Source of the DNA: UBA4466 sp963925035
Lineage (GTDB): Bacteria > Bacteroidota > Bacteroidia > Flavobacteriales_D > Crocinitomicaceae
DNA: 64,000 nucleotides
Reading direction: 5' to 3'
Assembly (NCBI GenBank): GCA_963925035.1
Contig: CAWUSK010000035.1
Location: forward strand, 1-64,000
Shown here: positions 17,465 through 25,450 of the stretch, in pieces
Layout: the number at the start of each line of letters is the position of its first letter
Position numbering within the stretch: the stretch's first letter is position 1
Program-made: the position numbers and the translations under genes
The notes under the pieces: model-generated
Told to the model about the DNA's origin: nothing
The model's input: the letters and a program-made list of their open reading frames with translations, nothing else
Databases searched by the model: none

Positions 17465-17959
17465 ATGAATTTATTAGAAATTTTAATACTTGAAACTGCA
17501 ATAGCTATTATATTATTCTTTCTTATTAGAATAATATTCATTTTAGCAATAGACAGAACAGTTAAAAAGAAGTTTTTGCAAAAAACCAGAGGGAAAATCA
17601 TCAAAAAAGTTTTTCAAATTGTACTTGCAACCATTACTTTAATCTTTATTCTGTCAGTTTGGGGAATAGATCAATCTGAATTATTCATGTTTATGACTTC
17701 TGTGCTTGCCGTAGTTGGAATTGCATTGTTTGCGCAGTGGTCGCATTTGTCAAATATTACTTCAGGAATAATTATATTTTTTAATCATTCAGTTAAATTA
17801 GATGATACTGTTGTTATCCTCGAAAAGGACTATGAAATAGAAGGAAGAATAAGCGATATTGGACTCTTTTTTGTTAAGCTGAAAACAGCAGAAGATGAAG
17901 AAATCTTATTGCCAAATAACCTTTTTCTACAAAAAATGATAAAGAAAAGGAACGTTTAA
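17465..17959 (+). CDS. Small MscS-family mechanosensitive channel protein
   Basis: A 164-aa membrane protein. Two or three helices lie at about 5-32, 46-66 (IVLATITLIFILSVWGI) and 72-92. The following 'LSNITSGIIIFFNHSVKLDDTVVI' and 'IEGRISDIGLFFVKLKTAEDEEILLPNN' match the pore-exit and beta domain of MscS. The pore helix (VLAVVGIALFAQWSHLSNITSG) keeps the small-residue pattern of the family. It ends shortly after the beta domain, so the C-terminal vestibule of E. coli MscS (286 aa) is absent. Such short MscS-like proteins are common in this phylum. Function as an osmotic release valve is inferred from the family. Confidence 0.85.
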   Translation: MNLLEILILETAIAIILFFLIRIIFILAIDRTVKKKFLQKTRGKIIKKVFQIVLATITLIFILSVWGIDQSELFMFMTSVLAVVGIALFAQWSHLSNITSGIIIFFNHSVKLDDTVVILEKDYEIEGRISDIGLFFVKLKTAEDEEILLPNNLFLQKMIKKRNV

Positions 17960-18034
17960 CACTGTATAGATTGTAATATTAGTTCTCTTGCCTTGCAGAA
18001 ATTAATAGAATCACGAACGAAATCACAACAAATC

Positions 18035-19006
18035 ATGTCTTCAGAAAAACCGCAAAAAGAAAAAACAAGACTCCATCCTCGAAACAAAAATCTAGAACGA
18101 TATGATTTAGATGCATTGGTTATTTCTACTCCTGAATTAAAGGATTATGTCGTTCCCAATAAATCAGGACAAGCCTCTGTCGACTTTTCGAAACCACTTG
18201 CAGTTAAACTTCTGAATAAAGCGCTACTTAACCATTATTACGGCATTAAGAACTGGGAATTTCCAGATGAGAATTTATGTCCACCAATTCCCGGGAGAGC
18301 AGATTACATACATTATATTGCAGATTTATTAAGTGAAAGTAATTTTGGTAACATCCCAACAGGGGATAAAATCACCTGTCTTGATATAGGCGTTGGAGCG
18401 AGTTGCATTTATCCAATTATTGGTGTTACAGAATATGACTGGAAGTTTATCGGTTCCGATATTAACATGGATTCCATTGCCTCGTCACAGGGTATTATCG
18501 GTGTAAATAATTCTTTAAAAGAGAATATTGAATGCCGAATCCAGAAGAAATCAAGGAATATTTTTCACGGTATCATTGGAAAAGAAGAAAAAATTGAAGC
18601 CGTTATCTGTAATCCTCCTTTTCATTCTTCAGCGGAAGACGCCCAAAAGGGGACGTTTAGGAAAAACAAAAATTTAACTGGTAAAAGTGCAAAAAAATCG
18701 GAAGTCGACTTGGCAGGAATTAGTGATGAACTTATCTGTGATGGGGGAGAGTATCAATTTATTGAGACCATGGTGCGAGAAAGTGAAGAGTTCTCTAAAA
18801 ACTGTTTTTGGTTCTCTACTTTAGTTTCTAAACAGTCGAATCTTAAAGGCATTTCTAAACTGTTAGACCATACCAGAGCGTATGACGTTAAAACAATTCC
18901 TATGGGAACAGGAAACAAATCTAGCCGAATTGTAGCTTGGACATTTCTTTCCAAAGAAGAACGAAAAGAATGGAGAGAAACTAGATGGGCATCAAATAAT
19001 AAATAA
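18035..19006 (+). CDS. rlmF: 23S rRNA (adenine-1618-N6)-methyltransferase
   Basis: A 323-aa protein of the RlmF (YbiN) family, which methylates A1618 of 23S rRNA using S-adenosylmethionine. Signs are the start RLHPRNKNLERYDLDALV, 'GRADYIHYIADLL', the SAM-binding CLDIGVGASCIYPIIG and the N6-adenine catalytic motif NPPFHSS. The frame extends upstream to a TTG at 17993, but ATG 18035 fits the family and was chosen. It starts 75 bp after the MscS gene. The next gene is convergent, with a large palindrome between them. Confidence 0.93.
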   Translation: MSSEKPQKEKTRLHPRNKNLERYDLDALVISTPELKDYVVPNKSGQASVDFSKPLAVKLLNKALLNHYYGIKNWEFPDENLCPPIPGRADYIHYIADLLSESNFGNIPTGDKITCLDIGVGASCIYPIIGVTEYDWKFIGSDINMDSIASSQGIIGVNNSLKENIECRIQKKSRNIFHGIIGKEEKIEAVICNPPFHSSAEDAQKGTFRKNKNLTGKSAKKSEVDLAGISDELICDGGEYQFIETMVRESEEFSKNCFWFSTLVSKQSNLKGISKLLDHTRAYDVKTIPMGTGNKSSRIVAWTFLSKEERKEWRETRWASNNK

Positions 19007-19072
19007 GCAGCAACATAGATTAATACGAAGTCAATTTTACAAAGTAAATTGGGAAGCTGAACCTGTTTGTTT

Positions 19073-19110
19073 CGGTAGCTGAGCTTGTATTTCGACAAGC
19101 TCAGCTACCG
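19073..19110. repeat. REP-like palindrome between convergent genes
   Basis: CGGTAGCTGAGCTTG (19073-19087) and CAAGCTCAGCTACCG (19096-19110) are perfect 15-bp inverted repeats around an 8-nt loop (TATTTCGA). The arms are GC-richer than the surroundings, and there is no T-tract, so it is not a typical terminator. The TTCGACAAGCTCAGC core resembles palindromes that are dispersed through many bacterial genomes. Confidence 0.8.
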
Positions 19111-19116
19111 GCTCGA

Positions 19117-19848
19117 TTATAGCCAACTAAACATTCCTTCCAAGTCATCTTTTTTCACCCATTGCCCCATTTTCTCTAAAAGGTTTACTTTTAGGGCTTC
19201 TATAGTATAAGCATCTTTGATTTTCCCAGCGTATGTCAATTTCGCGATTGGAGGTGCCATTGCTTTTACTTCTTTAGCAAAGTAAATCAAACTTCCTTCT
19301 TCATTCACAAGACCTAGTATTGTACCTGGAAGACCGCTAAATCCTTCTGGCCCCAGAGAAGGAACAATATCAGCGCAATACCAAGCGTAAATTCGCGTTG
19401 TATCGTTCATTTCCCACATCGCTTTGTGGCATAAGTAACCAGCAATTTCACGCTTGCTACCCATAATTTTCCATTTTCTAACGGATAAAGTGTCTTGAAC
19501 AACAGTCTCAGTTCCCCACATGTCTAAAATTGCAGTTTTTTGGTTCTTGGCAGTATTGTTATAGATTTTATTATGCGTTGTCAAAAACTTCATAAAACCT
19601 TGTTCTGGTTCACCACTTTCGATGGGTGTAAAAGCAGAAAGTGTATCGTTAAAATAAAGCTCAAATTGCTCTACTTTAGGTTTGGTGCCTTCTTTAATGA
19701 AACGAGCAACTCTTTCATTTCCCTTGTACAATTTCTCCAAATTTGTTCTACGTTCGTATACAATTCTTCCTGATGTAATTTGAGCATACGTACTTGCACT
19801 TATTAAGATCAGTGCGCAAGTGATTATAAGTTGTTTAATGCCAGCCAT
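19117..19848 (-). CDS. GLPGLI family secreted protein
   Basis: A 243-aa protein with a signal peptide (residues 1-22, ending STYAQ). It carries the family motif as FSGLPGTILGL (about residues 168-178), preceded by 'YAWYCADIVPSLGPEG', and the conserved 'ITSGRIVYERRT' near the start. GLPGLI proteins are Bacteroidota-specific, exported and of unknown biochemical role. They commonly pair with TonB-type beta-barrel proteins, as here: its ATG overlaps the end of the upstream 924-aa barrel gene by 14 bp, which indicates co-translation. Confidence 0.92.
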   Translation of the reverse strand: MAGIKQLIITCALILISASTYAQITSGRIVYERRTNLEKLYKGNERVARFIKEGTKPKVEQFELYFNDTLSAFTPIESGEPEQGFMKFLTTHNKIYNNTAKNQKTAILDMWGTETVVQDTLSVRKWKIMGSKREIAGYLCHKAMWEMNDTTRIYAWYCADIVPSLGPEGFSGLPGTILGLVNEEGSLIYFAKEVKAMAPPIAKLTYAGKIKDAYTIEALKVNLLEKMGQWVKKDDLEGMFSWL

Positions 19849-22609
19849 TTTGATCTTCTTCTTTAGTTTTGTTATTGTTGAAACGATACGTCAATTTCAA
19901 TAAGAAATAACGTGAAATAATTGTTGTTCTATAATCGGTGATAATATTTCCGTTCACTTGTCGAGATGCACTGATATTTTGATTGAAAATATCGTTTCCT
20001 TGAATCGCTAGAACCAAATTCCCTGTTTTTAAGAATGATTTACTGACTTCAGCATTCAAAATGAAGTACTCAATGTTGTAGAATCCTTCTCCTTTTTGTG
20101 CGTTTTTGTTATACGTTCCGTCTACACCAATTTTAAATCCATGTGGCAATCTCCAAACAACTTCTGCGCCATACGCTTGATTCGTATAAGGATTGCTTGA
20201 AGCTGCACTTAATGAACTTTGAGGGTTGTTATAAGTATAACTAGAGTTTAGTGTTACCTCCAATGAATCCCATCTAAAATCAAGATCTAACTGACCTGTT
20301 ATTGCAAAATTATCAGTTGTATTTTTTTCTGTGTTGATGTAACTGATAAAACGATTGAATGAAGTATTCAAGTTTGGGTTTAATGTAATTATTTGTTTGT
20401 AAAGGGGCAATCCAGCACCTGCAAAAACAACTGCATACATCGTACCGTCTGTATTCACTGTTTGAGAAACTGCACGACCGAAATTGTCATAGACTGTAGA
20501 GTTCGTAAATCCATCTTCAGTTAAGTTTAAAAGTCCTCCAGCATAAACATACCTTCCAGTCATTGCTTGCCACGTATTAAAGTTAACACGGATATTATGC
20601 GCATAATTTGGAGTTAAGTCTGGATTACCAATGGCAATTCTGTTTGGATTAGAGTTGTCCGGAACAGGCTGTAAGTCGTTAATAGATGGTTGACTAGAGC
20701 TTGTACTGTAATCAATTGAAAAACGTTTACTTACACTTGGTTTGTATTCGTATCGGAAAGTAGGTAAGACATTGTTAAAGTTTTGAGGAGTTTGAACTCC
20801 TGTAATTAAGTTATCATTGTCTATGTCAATGTTTCTCACTTTTGCTCCACCTTGAATAGTGTGTTTGTTCGTTTGAAATATCAATTCAATTCCACCTCTG
20901 TGTTGCTGGCGAGTACTTTCAAAACTATTCGATAGATCTGTTCGGAAACTATTATACTCATTGTTATTGAAGTCGTATGTTTCCTTGCTTTGTTTACTAA
21001 TACCGAATTCGTATAAGTATTGGAATTCAAGTTTTAATATTTTTGCAATTGGCTCAATATAAGTAACAGTTGCGTAATGATTTTGAGAACTATTGTTGTT
21101 GTCCTTGCGTTGATCAACGATAGAATCATAAAGCGGAACAAATATACGTGTTGTTGTATTTAAGTTTCCATCCGTTTTATTATCTGAGAAATCTACATCG
21201 TATCGGACTTCTAATTCACGTTTTTTCTTTTTGAATTTACGATTGATTCGTGCCATTCCACTAAGTCCAAGTCCTTCAGATTTATTGTTATTCCCAACTG
21301 ATGTTTGCAATGATTGAACATCATTTCCATTGATGAAAGTGGTTAAATCTGCATTGTCATCTTTGGCAATATCATAACTGAAAGATGGTTTAATTTCAAG
21401 TGTAGTTAATGAATCTAGATGTGCTTTAAAACTGAAATTTACATTGTGCGACTCATTTCGCGAAAAATTTCGTGTAGAATCATCTGTAAAATAAGTAGTG
21501 TCAGTTAAGTAGTACTGAGACCTACTTGCAGAAATAGCGTCTAATTGTGTGTTGTAATAGGAATAATTGAAACCAATTTTAGCGCCTTTATTTTTACCAA
21601 TTTTATCAGTGAAATATGCTCCAGCCTTGAACGTTTGAGGAATACCGCTTGTATTGCTCGCGTTGTCTTCCCATGGCATTGAATTGGCCCCTTTTTCATT
21701 TCCTAAACCAAACTTATTCAAATCTCCACGACCAAAACTAGATCTAGGTGTATTTGTAGCCAATGCAAATACGGAAACTTTTTGTGATCCGTCAAAACGG
21801 CTTAATAGCATCTCTCCTTCATAGAAAGGATTGGTTCCAATTTTATTATTGATTGGTGTAAGTGCAAAATCAGATGCACCAGAAACCCGTCCGAAATATC
21901 CTTTTTTAGCACTGTCTTTTAATCGTAAATCGAGGACCTTTATTTTATCATCACTGCCCCCAATTCCTTGGTCATTTTCTTTTTCGTAAAGTTCAACAGT
22001 CTTAATTCCGTCAGCAGCTAAATTCTTTGTTGCAATAGTTGGGTCTGAACCAAAAAACTCATCACCATCTACAAGAACTTGATCAATGGCCTGACCTTGT
22101 GATGTGATTTTTCCTTCTTTGTCGACACTAAGTCCTGGTAATTTCTTTAATAAATCTTCTACTACAGCACCTTCATGGACTTTAAATGAATCAGCGACAT
22201 ATACTAAGGTATCTCCACGGTAATAAATAGGATTTTTATTCGCGTAAATAATGACTTCCTCAAGCTCTTGAGACTTTGCAGCCATTGCAATACTTGGAAT
22301 GTCAATTGTTTTATTTGCGTCATGACCAAACATGTAATATGTTTTGTCGTCAAGACCTGGATATTCAATGGTTAACGAAAATGTGTCAATTGGAAATCCT
22401 TTCAATACGAAACTACCATCTGCTTTCGTTCTGTCGAAACCTAGTAGAAGTGAATCTTTTATTCTCACTGCTGTGACCATGACGTTTCGTAAAGGTTTAA
22501 CACCAGTTGTATCGTATACAAATCCACTTACTTTCATCTCTTGAGAATTGGCAAACGGAGCCACGCAAAAAACAAGTAATAAAAGTATAAAAGGTAAAAA
22601 TTTTCTCAT
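19835..22609 (-). CDS. Outer-membrane beta-barrel protein with regulatory and plug-like domains (TonB-receptor-like)
   Basis: A 924-aa protein with a signal peptide (about 1-22). A carboxypeptidase-regulatory-like beta domain (about 25-110, 'VSGFVYDTTGVKPLRNVMV') and a plug-like region (about 115-235) follow. The plug region includes VVEDLLKKLPGLSVDKEGKI and QVLVDGDEFFGSDP. The long C-terminal barrel ends KLTYRFNNN. This is the 'outer membrane protein beta-barrel family' layout common in Bacteroidota. The plug is typical of TonB-linked barrels, although I could not identify a clear TonB box. Its overlap with the GLPGLI gene implies a functional pair. The transported ligand is unknown. Confidence 0.88.
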   Translation of the reverse strand: MRKFLPFILLLLVFCVAPFANSQEMKVSGFVYDTTGVKPLRNVMVTAVRIKDSLLLGFDRTKADGSFVLKGFPIDTFSLTIEYPGLDDKTYYMFGHDANKTIDIPSIAMAAKSQELEEVIIYANKNPIYYRGDTLVYVADSFKVHEGAVVEDLLKKLPGLSVDKEGKITSQGQAIDQVLVDGDEFFGSDPTIATKNLAADGIKTVELYEKENDQGIGGSDDKIKVLDLRLKDSAKKGYFGRVSGASDFALTPINNKIGTNPFYEGEMLLSRFDGSQKVSVFALATNTPRSSFGRGDLNKFGLGNEKGANSMPWEDNASNTSGIPQTFKAGAYFTDKIGKNKGAKIGFNYSYYNTQLDAISASRSQYYLTDTTYFTDDSTRNFSRNESHNVNFSFKAHLDSLTTLEIKPSFSYDIAKDDNADLTTFINGNDVQSLQTSVGNNNKSEGLGLSGMARINRKFKKKKRELEVRYDVDFSDNKTDGNLNTTTRIFVPLYDSIVDQRKDNNNSSQNHYATVTYIEPIAKILKLEFQYLYEFGISKQSKETYDFNNNEYNSFRTDLSNSFESTRQQHRGGIELIFQTNKHTIQGGAKVRNIDIDNDNLITGVQTPQNFNNVLPTFRYEYKPSVSKRFSIDYSTSSSQPSINDLQPVPDNSNPNRIAIGNPDLTPNYAHNIRVNFNTWQAMTGRYVYAGGLLNLTEDGFTNSTVYDNFGRAVSQTVNTDGTMYAVVFAGAGLPLYKQIITLNPNLNTSFNRFISYINTEKNTTDNFAITGQLDLDFRWDSLEVTLNSSYTYNNPQSSLSAASSNPYTNQAYGAEVVWRLPHGFKIGVDGTYNKNAQKGEGFYNIEYFILNAEVSKSFLKTGNLVLAIQGNDIFNQNISASRQVNGNIITDYRTTIISRYFLLKLTYRFNNNKTKEEDQNGWH

Positions 22610-22726
22610 AATTAGACTGTCTAAAGTTTTGACTTTAATCCACGCAAATCTAAGGGTAAATGGTTTACCGTTTTCTTTTTTTATGTTAAAAGGTAGAATC
22701 AGTGTGTTAAAGGTAATAAACCTTAA

Positions 22727-23530
22727 CTAACGGATGTGAGCAGAATTCAACATTTGATAGACAAACCCTTGCGAGTCGTCTAAAGTTTGAAATTCTACAG
22801 TCAGCGGAGCTCCAATCATTTTAGCTTCGTTTAACTGTAATTTTTTGATGGTTGAGGTCATCATTTGAACCACCAAAGACGATGAATATCCTTTGTTGTC
22901 GTTTTCTCCAACAATCATATATAAATAAGGATCTTCTTTAACGAATCCACGGAAAGTTGTCACGTATTCGCCTGTTTGATTGATGACGTTAATGGCTCTT
23001 TGAATGCTGCAATCGTGATTTTCGACAATTGAAAATGATTCATAGTCTAACTCATCTTCGAAGTACGCAGTTTTCATTTTTGTTACAATTGGCTTATCTT
23101 TTTTGTCATAATAACTGATGCGTTCAGAAAATGAAAGCGAATCCTTTGAGGCGTATTCAAACAATTCTCGCGAAGCAAATTTTTTTTTGTTTTCTAGGTA
23201 AAACACATTCGAACAAACACTTTGTGTGGCTGAATTTGTATAGCGTTCTACCATTTTTACAACTGCGTTGTTGGAGTCGATAAAAAGTTCAACATCTACA
23301 GATGCTCCATCAGCACGAGAATAAAACAAACTATTTCCTTTTTGGAAGTTTTGGTTCGCATCAATTGCAGCCATTTTTTCTTCAAAGGCAATTTCGTTCT
23401 TATTTGGAACATACTCTTTATTTAACTCAGTCGTTGGATCTGTTGAGTTAGCTGTTTCGTTACCACATGATTGTAAAAATGCGAGACCAATAAAAGTAAG
23501 ACTGATGATTAGAATTGTTCTTTTGCTCAT
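22727..23530 (-). CDS. Lipoprotein of unknown function
   Basis: A 267-aa protein with a lipoprotein signal (TILIISLTFIGLAFLQS before Cys-22). The mature part starts with a low-complexity Asn/Thr/Glu linker and then has mixed strands, for example 'GASVDVELFIDSNNAVVKMVERY'. No family was recognised. The gene stands alone: the downstream barrel gene begins 117 bp further on, and the tRNA transcription unit diverges upstream. A Bacteroidota-type -7 element lies 37-44 bp upstream of the ATG. Confidence 0.7.
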   Translation of the reverse strand: MSKRTILIISLTFIGLAFLQSCGNETANSTDPTTELNKEYVPNKNEIAFEEKMAAIDANQNFQKGNSLFYSRADGASVDVELFIDSNNAVVKMVERYTNSATQSVCSNVFYLENKKKFASRELFEYASKDSLSFSERISYYDKKDKPIVTKMKTAYFEDELDYESFSIVENHDCSIQRAINVINQTGEYVTTFRGFVKEDPYLYMIVGENDNKGYSSSLVVQMMTSTIKKLQLNEAKMIGAPLTVEFQTLDDSQGFVYQMLNSAHIR

Positions 23531-23566
23531 AAGACAGTTTATTTTACAGTGTAATTCCCTTTATTA

Positions 23567-23595
23567 CAAAAGTAACAAGATTTCAAGGCTTGAAA
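23567..23595 (-). promoter_or_regulatory. Promoter of the 267-aa lipoprotein gene
   Basis: Minus strand: TTTC at 23595-23592, a 17-nt spacer, and a perfect TACTTTTG -7 element at 23574-23567. The start of transcription would be about 30 nt before the ATG. The -33 part is imperfect. Confidence 0.5.
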
Positions 23596-23626
23596 TCTAA
23601 TTTTATCAGAATTATCTTTATTTTCC

Positions 23627-23657
23627 TTTGTAATTGTAGAAAGTTAGCGTATCTTTG
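23627..23657 (+). promoter_or_regulatory. Promoter of the initiator tRNA gene
   Basis: TTTG at 23627-23630, a 19-nt spacer, and TATCTTTG at 23650-23657 match the Bacteroidota sigma-A consensus exactly. Transcription should start about 20 nt upstream of the mature tRNA 5' end. This is one of the two best promoter matches in the window. Confidence 0.85.
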
Positions 23658-23685
23658 CATCGCTGTTAGCAATAACAGAACACAT

Positions 23686-23758
<73 letters not shown>

Positions 23759-23760
23759 CT

Positions 23761-23791
23761 AAAAAAAGGTTGTCTTCAGACAGCCTTTTTG
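23761..23791 (+). terminator. Terminator of the tRNA-fMet unit
   Basis: AAAAAGGTTGTC and GACAGCCTTTTT form a 12-bp stem (one G-U pair) around TTCA, ending in five Ts, directly after the tRNA. Confidence 0.88.
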
Positions 23792-23812
23792 CATTTTAAT
23801 AAACACGCATAA

Positions 23813-24943
23813 ATGACATTCTTACAACTTGGACTTCCTGAAGAATTAGTCGTAGTAATTGAGAAAGAAGGATATGAACGCCCATATCCAATTCAGTTAG
23901 AGACAATTCCTGCAATTATTGCAGGAAAGGATTTATTGGGAATTGCAAAAACGGGCTCTGGAAAAACGGCGAGTTTTGTATTGCCAATCTTGACAAATAT
24001 CAGAAAACGAAAAACGCTAAAGAACCGACATGTAAATGTTTTAGTGGTTGTTCCTACGCGTGAATTGGCAATTCAAATTGAAACTGTGTTTAAACTTTTT
24101 TCTCGTTCTCTACCAGAAAAAATTAAAACACTTGCCGTTTACGGAGGCGTTTCCATTAATCCTCAAATGATCGCGTTACAGAACGTCAATGTTTTGATTG
24201 CTACACCAGGTCGTTTAATTGAGTTGTTGGAATCTAAATCTGTGCATTTGGACCAAGTTGAAACATTGTTATTGGATGAAGCAGACAAGTTGCTGAATTT
24301 AGGATTCAAGAAGGAAATGGATTCAATTATTCGTTGCCTTCCTACAAAACGTCAAAATTTACTTTTTTCCGCTACGTTGAATGAGGAAGTTGATAATATT
24401 AGTCAGCTTATTTTGAATGAGCCAATAGTTATTAAGATAGGTGTTGAAGAAAATGATATTGATGCGATTATTCAAATAGCCTTTGCCGTTGAGGAGGCTA
24501 AAAAAGGGCCATTATTGAGGTATTTGATTACAGAAAAAGATTGGAAACAAGTGCTTGTTTTCACATCGTCTGTTTACAAGGCGGATAACGTTGCAGATAA
24601 ATTGCGAAAGAACGGGATTGAAGCAACAGCGATTCACAGTAAGAAAAGTCAATTGGCTCGTAATATGGCTTTAGAGAAATTCAAGTCTGGTGAATTGAAA
24701 GTTCTTGTTGCAACGGACCTTTTATCTCGAGGAATTGATATTATAGAACTGCCAGTTGTGATCAATTATGAATTGCCACGTTCACCCAAAGATTACGTTC
24801 ACCGAATTGGTAGAACAGGTCGTGCGGATAAGTCTGGAGAAGCAATTTCTCTAATTAGTCCGGATGAAGAACACCACTTTAAAGTGATTCAGAAAAAAAT
24901 GAAAAAGGTGGTAGAAACCCTGTCTATTGAAGGTCTTATTTAA
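23813..24943 (+). CDS. DEAD-box RNA helicase (RhlE-like)
   Basis: A 376-aa cytoplasmic ATP-dependent RNA helicase containing the complete two-domain core. Motifs in order: Q motif (ERPYPIQLETIPAI, residue ~22), Walker A AKTGSGKT (~45), PTRELA (~81), DEAD in LLLDEADKLL (~155), SAT (~185), and motif VI HRIGRTGR (~329). It ends right after the core and lacks the basic C-terminal tail of many RhlE proteins. It probably works in ribosome assembly or RNA turnover (inference). It starts just after the tRNA terminator. Confidence 0.93.
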   Translation: MTFLQLGLPEELVVVIEKEGYERPYPIQLETIPAIIAGKDLLGIAKTGSGKTASFVLPILTNIRKRKTLKNRHVNVLVVVPTRELAIQIETVFKLFSRSLPEKIKTLAVYGGVSINPQMIALQNVNVLIATPGRLIELLESKSVHLDQVETLLLDEADKLLNLGFKKEMDSIIRCLPTKRQNLLFSATLNEEVDNISQLILNEPIVIKIGVEENDIDAIIQIAFAVEEAKKGPLLRYLITEKDWKQVLVFTSSVYKADNVADKLRKNGIEATAIHSKKSQLARNMALEKFKSGELKVLVATDLLSRGIDIIELPVVINYELPRSPKDYVHRIGRTGRADKSGEAISLISPDEEHHFKVIQKKMKKVVETLSIEGLI

Positions 24944-24970
24944 ATTTCCATCATTCGAATAGAAGGAATC

Positions 24971-25336
24971 TTATTTCTTCTTATTGCCTTGAGCTCCTGG
25001 TCGTTTTCTAATCGCTGTATGGTTCTCAGTAAACTCATCCATATCAATAATACCATCGTTGATTTTGTCTATTGCGTCAAATGTAATTGGGCTTGGAGGA
25101 GCTTGTTTCCCGGAGCTGGCGCTGCATCTGATTTATCCGAAGATCTTACTTCTCCTTCTGCTGATGCCTTTTTTGGAGCAGGTGGCTGTGGCGGAGCATT
25201 TTCAAAATTCAGTTTTATCAATTTTTCCGTCCTTGTTTTTATCCATGTGTGAATAATCTTGCTCTGCGGTTTGAGTAAAACTAAAGGAGAAGGAAGAAAT
25301 TCCAATAAGTATCAATGTTATTTTTAAGGTGTTCAT
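24971..25336 (-). pseudogene. EF-hand protein gene broken by two frameshifts
   Basis: Read from ATG 25336 on the minus strand, the gene starts with a signal peptide (MNTLKITLILIGISSFSFS) and a perfect EF-hand loop, DKNKDGKIDKTE. Translation then hits a stop. Removing one base from the 4-T run (plus-strand AAAA 25204-25207) continues the protein as ENAPPQPPAPKKASAEGEV. Adding one base at the 3-G run (25109-25111) restores the third frame with a second EF-hand-like loop, DKINDGIIDMDE, and the end RKRPGAQGNKKK. The two indels cancel, so the total of 366 bp is still a multiple of three. The product would be a ~121-aa exported calcium-binding-type protein. Decay or assembly error are both possible. 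Confidence 0.8.
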
Positions 25337-25385
25337 AGTGTAGATTTTCACTAAATATAAAGCAAATAATTGAAAAATAAAAAGG

Positions 25386-25419
25386 CACAAAAAAAGCCGT
25401 TAGAAATCTAACGGCTTTA
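25386..25419 (-). terminator. Terminator of hppA
   Basis: AAAGCCGTTAG (25393-25403) and CTAACGGCTTT (25408-25418) form a perfect 11-bp stem with a 4-nt loop. On the minus strand it is followed by seven Ts. It lies 32 bp after the hppA stop. Confidence 0.9.
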
Positions 25420-25450
25420 GTATTGAAAAGAACTACGAGAGTTCGTTTTT

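Noticed and set aside
25069..25390. Two short minus-strand ORFs taken as separate genes
   Set aside because: They are successive frames of one EF-hand gene; joining them rebuilds a sensible protein.
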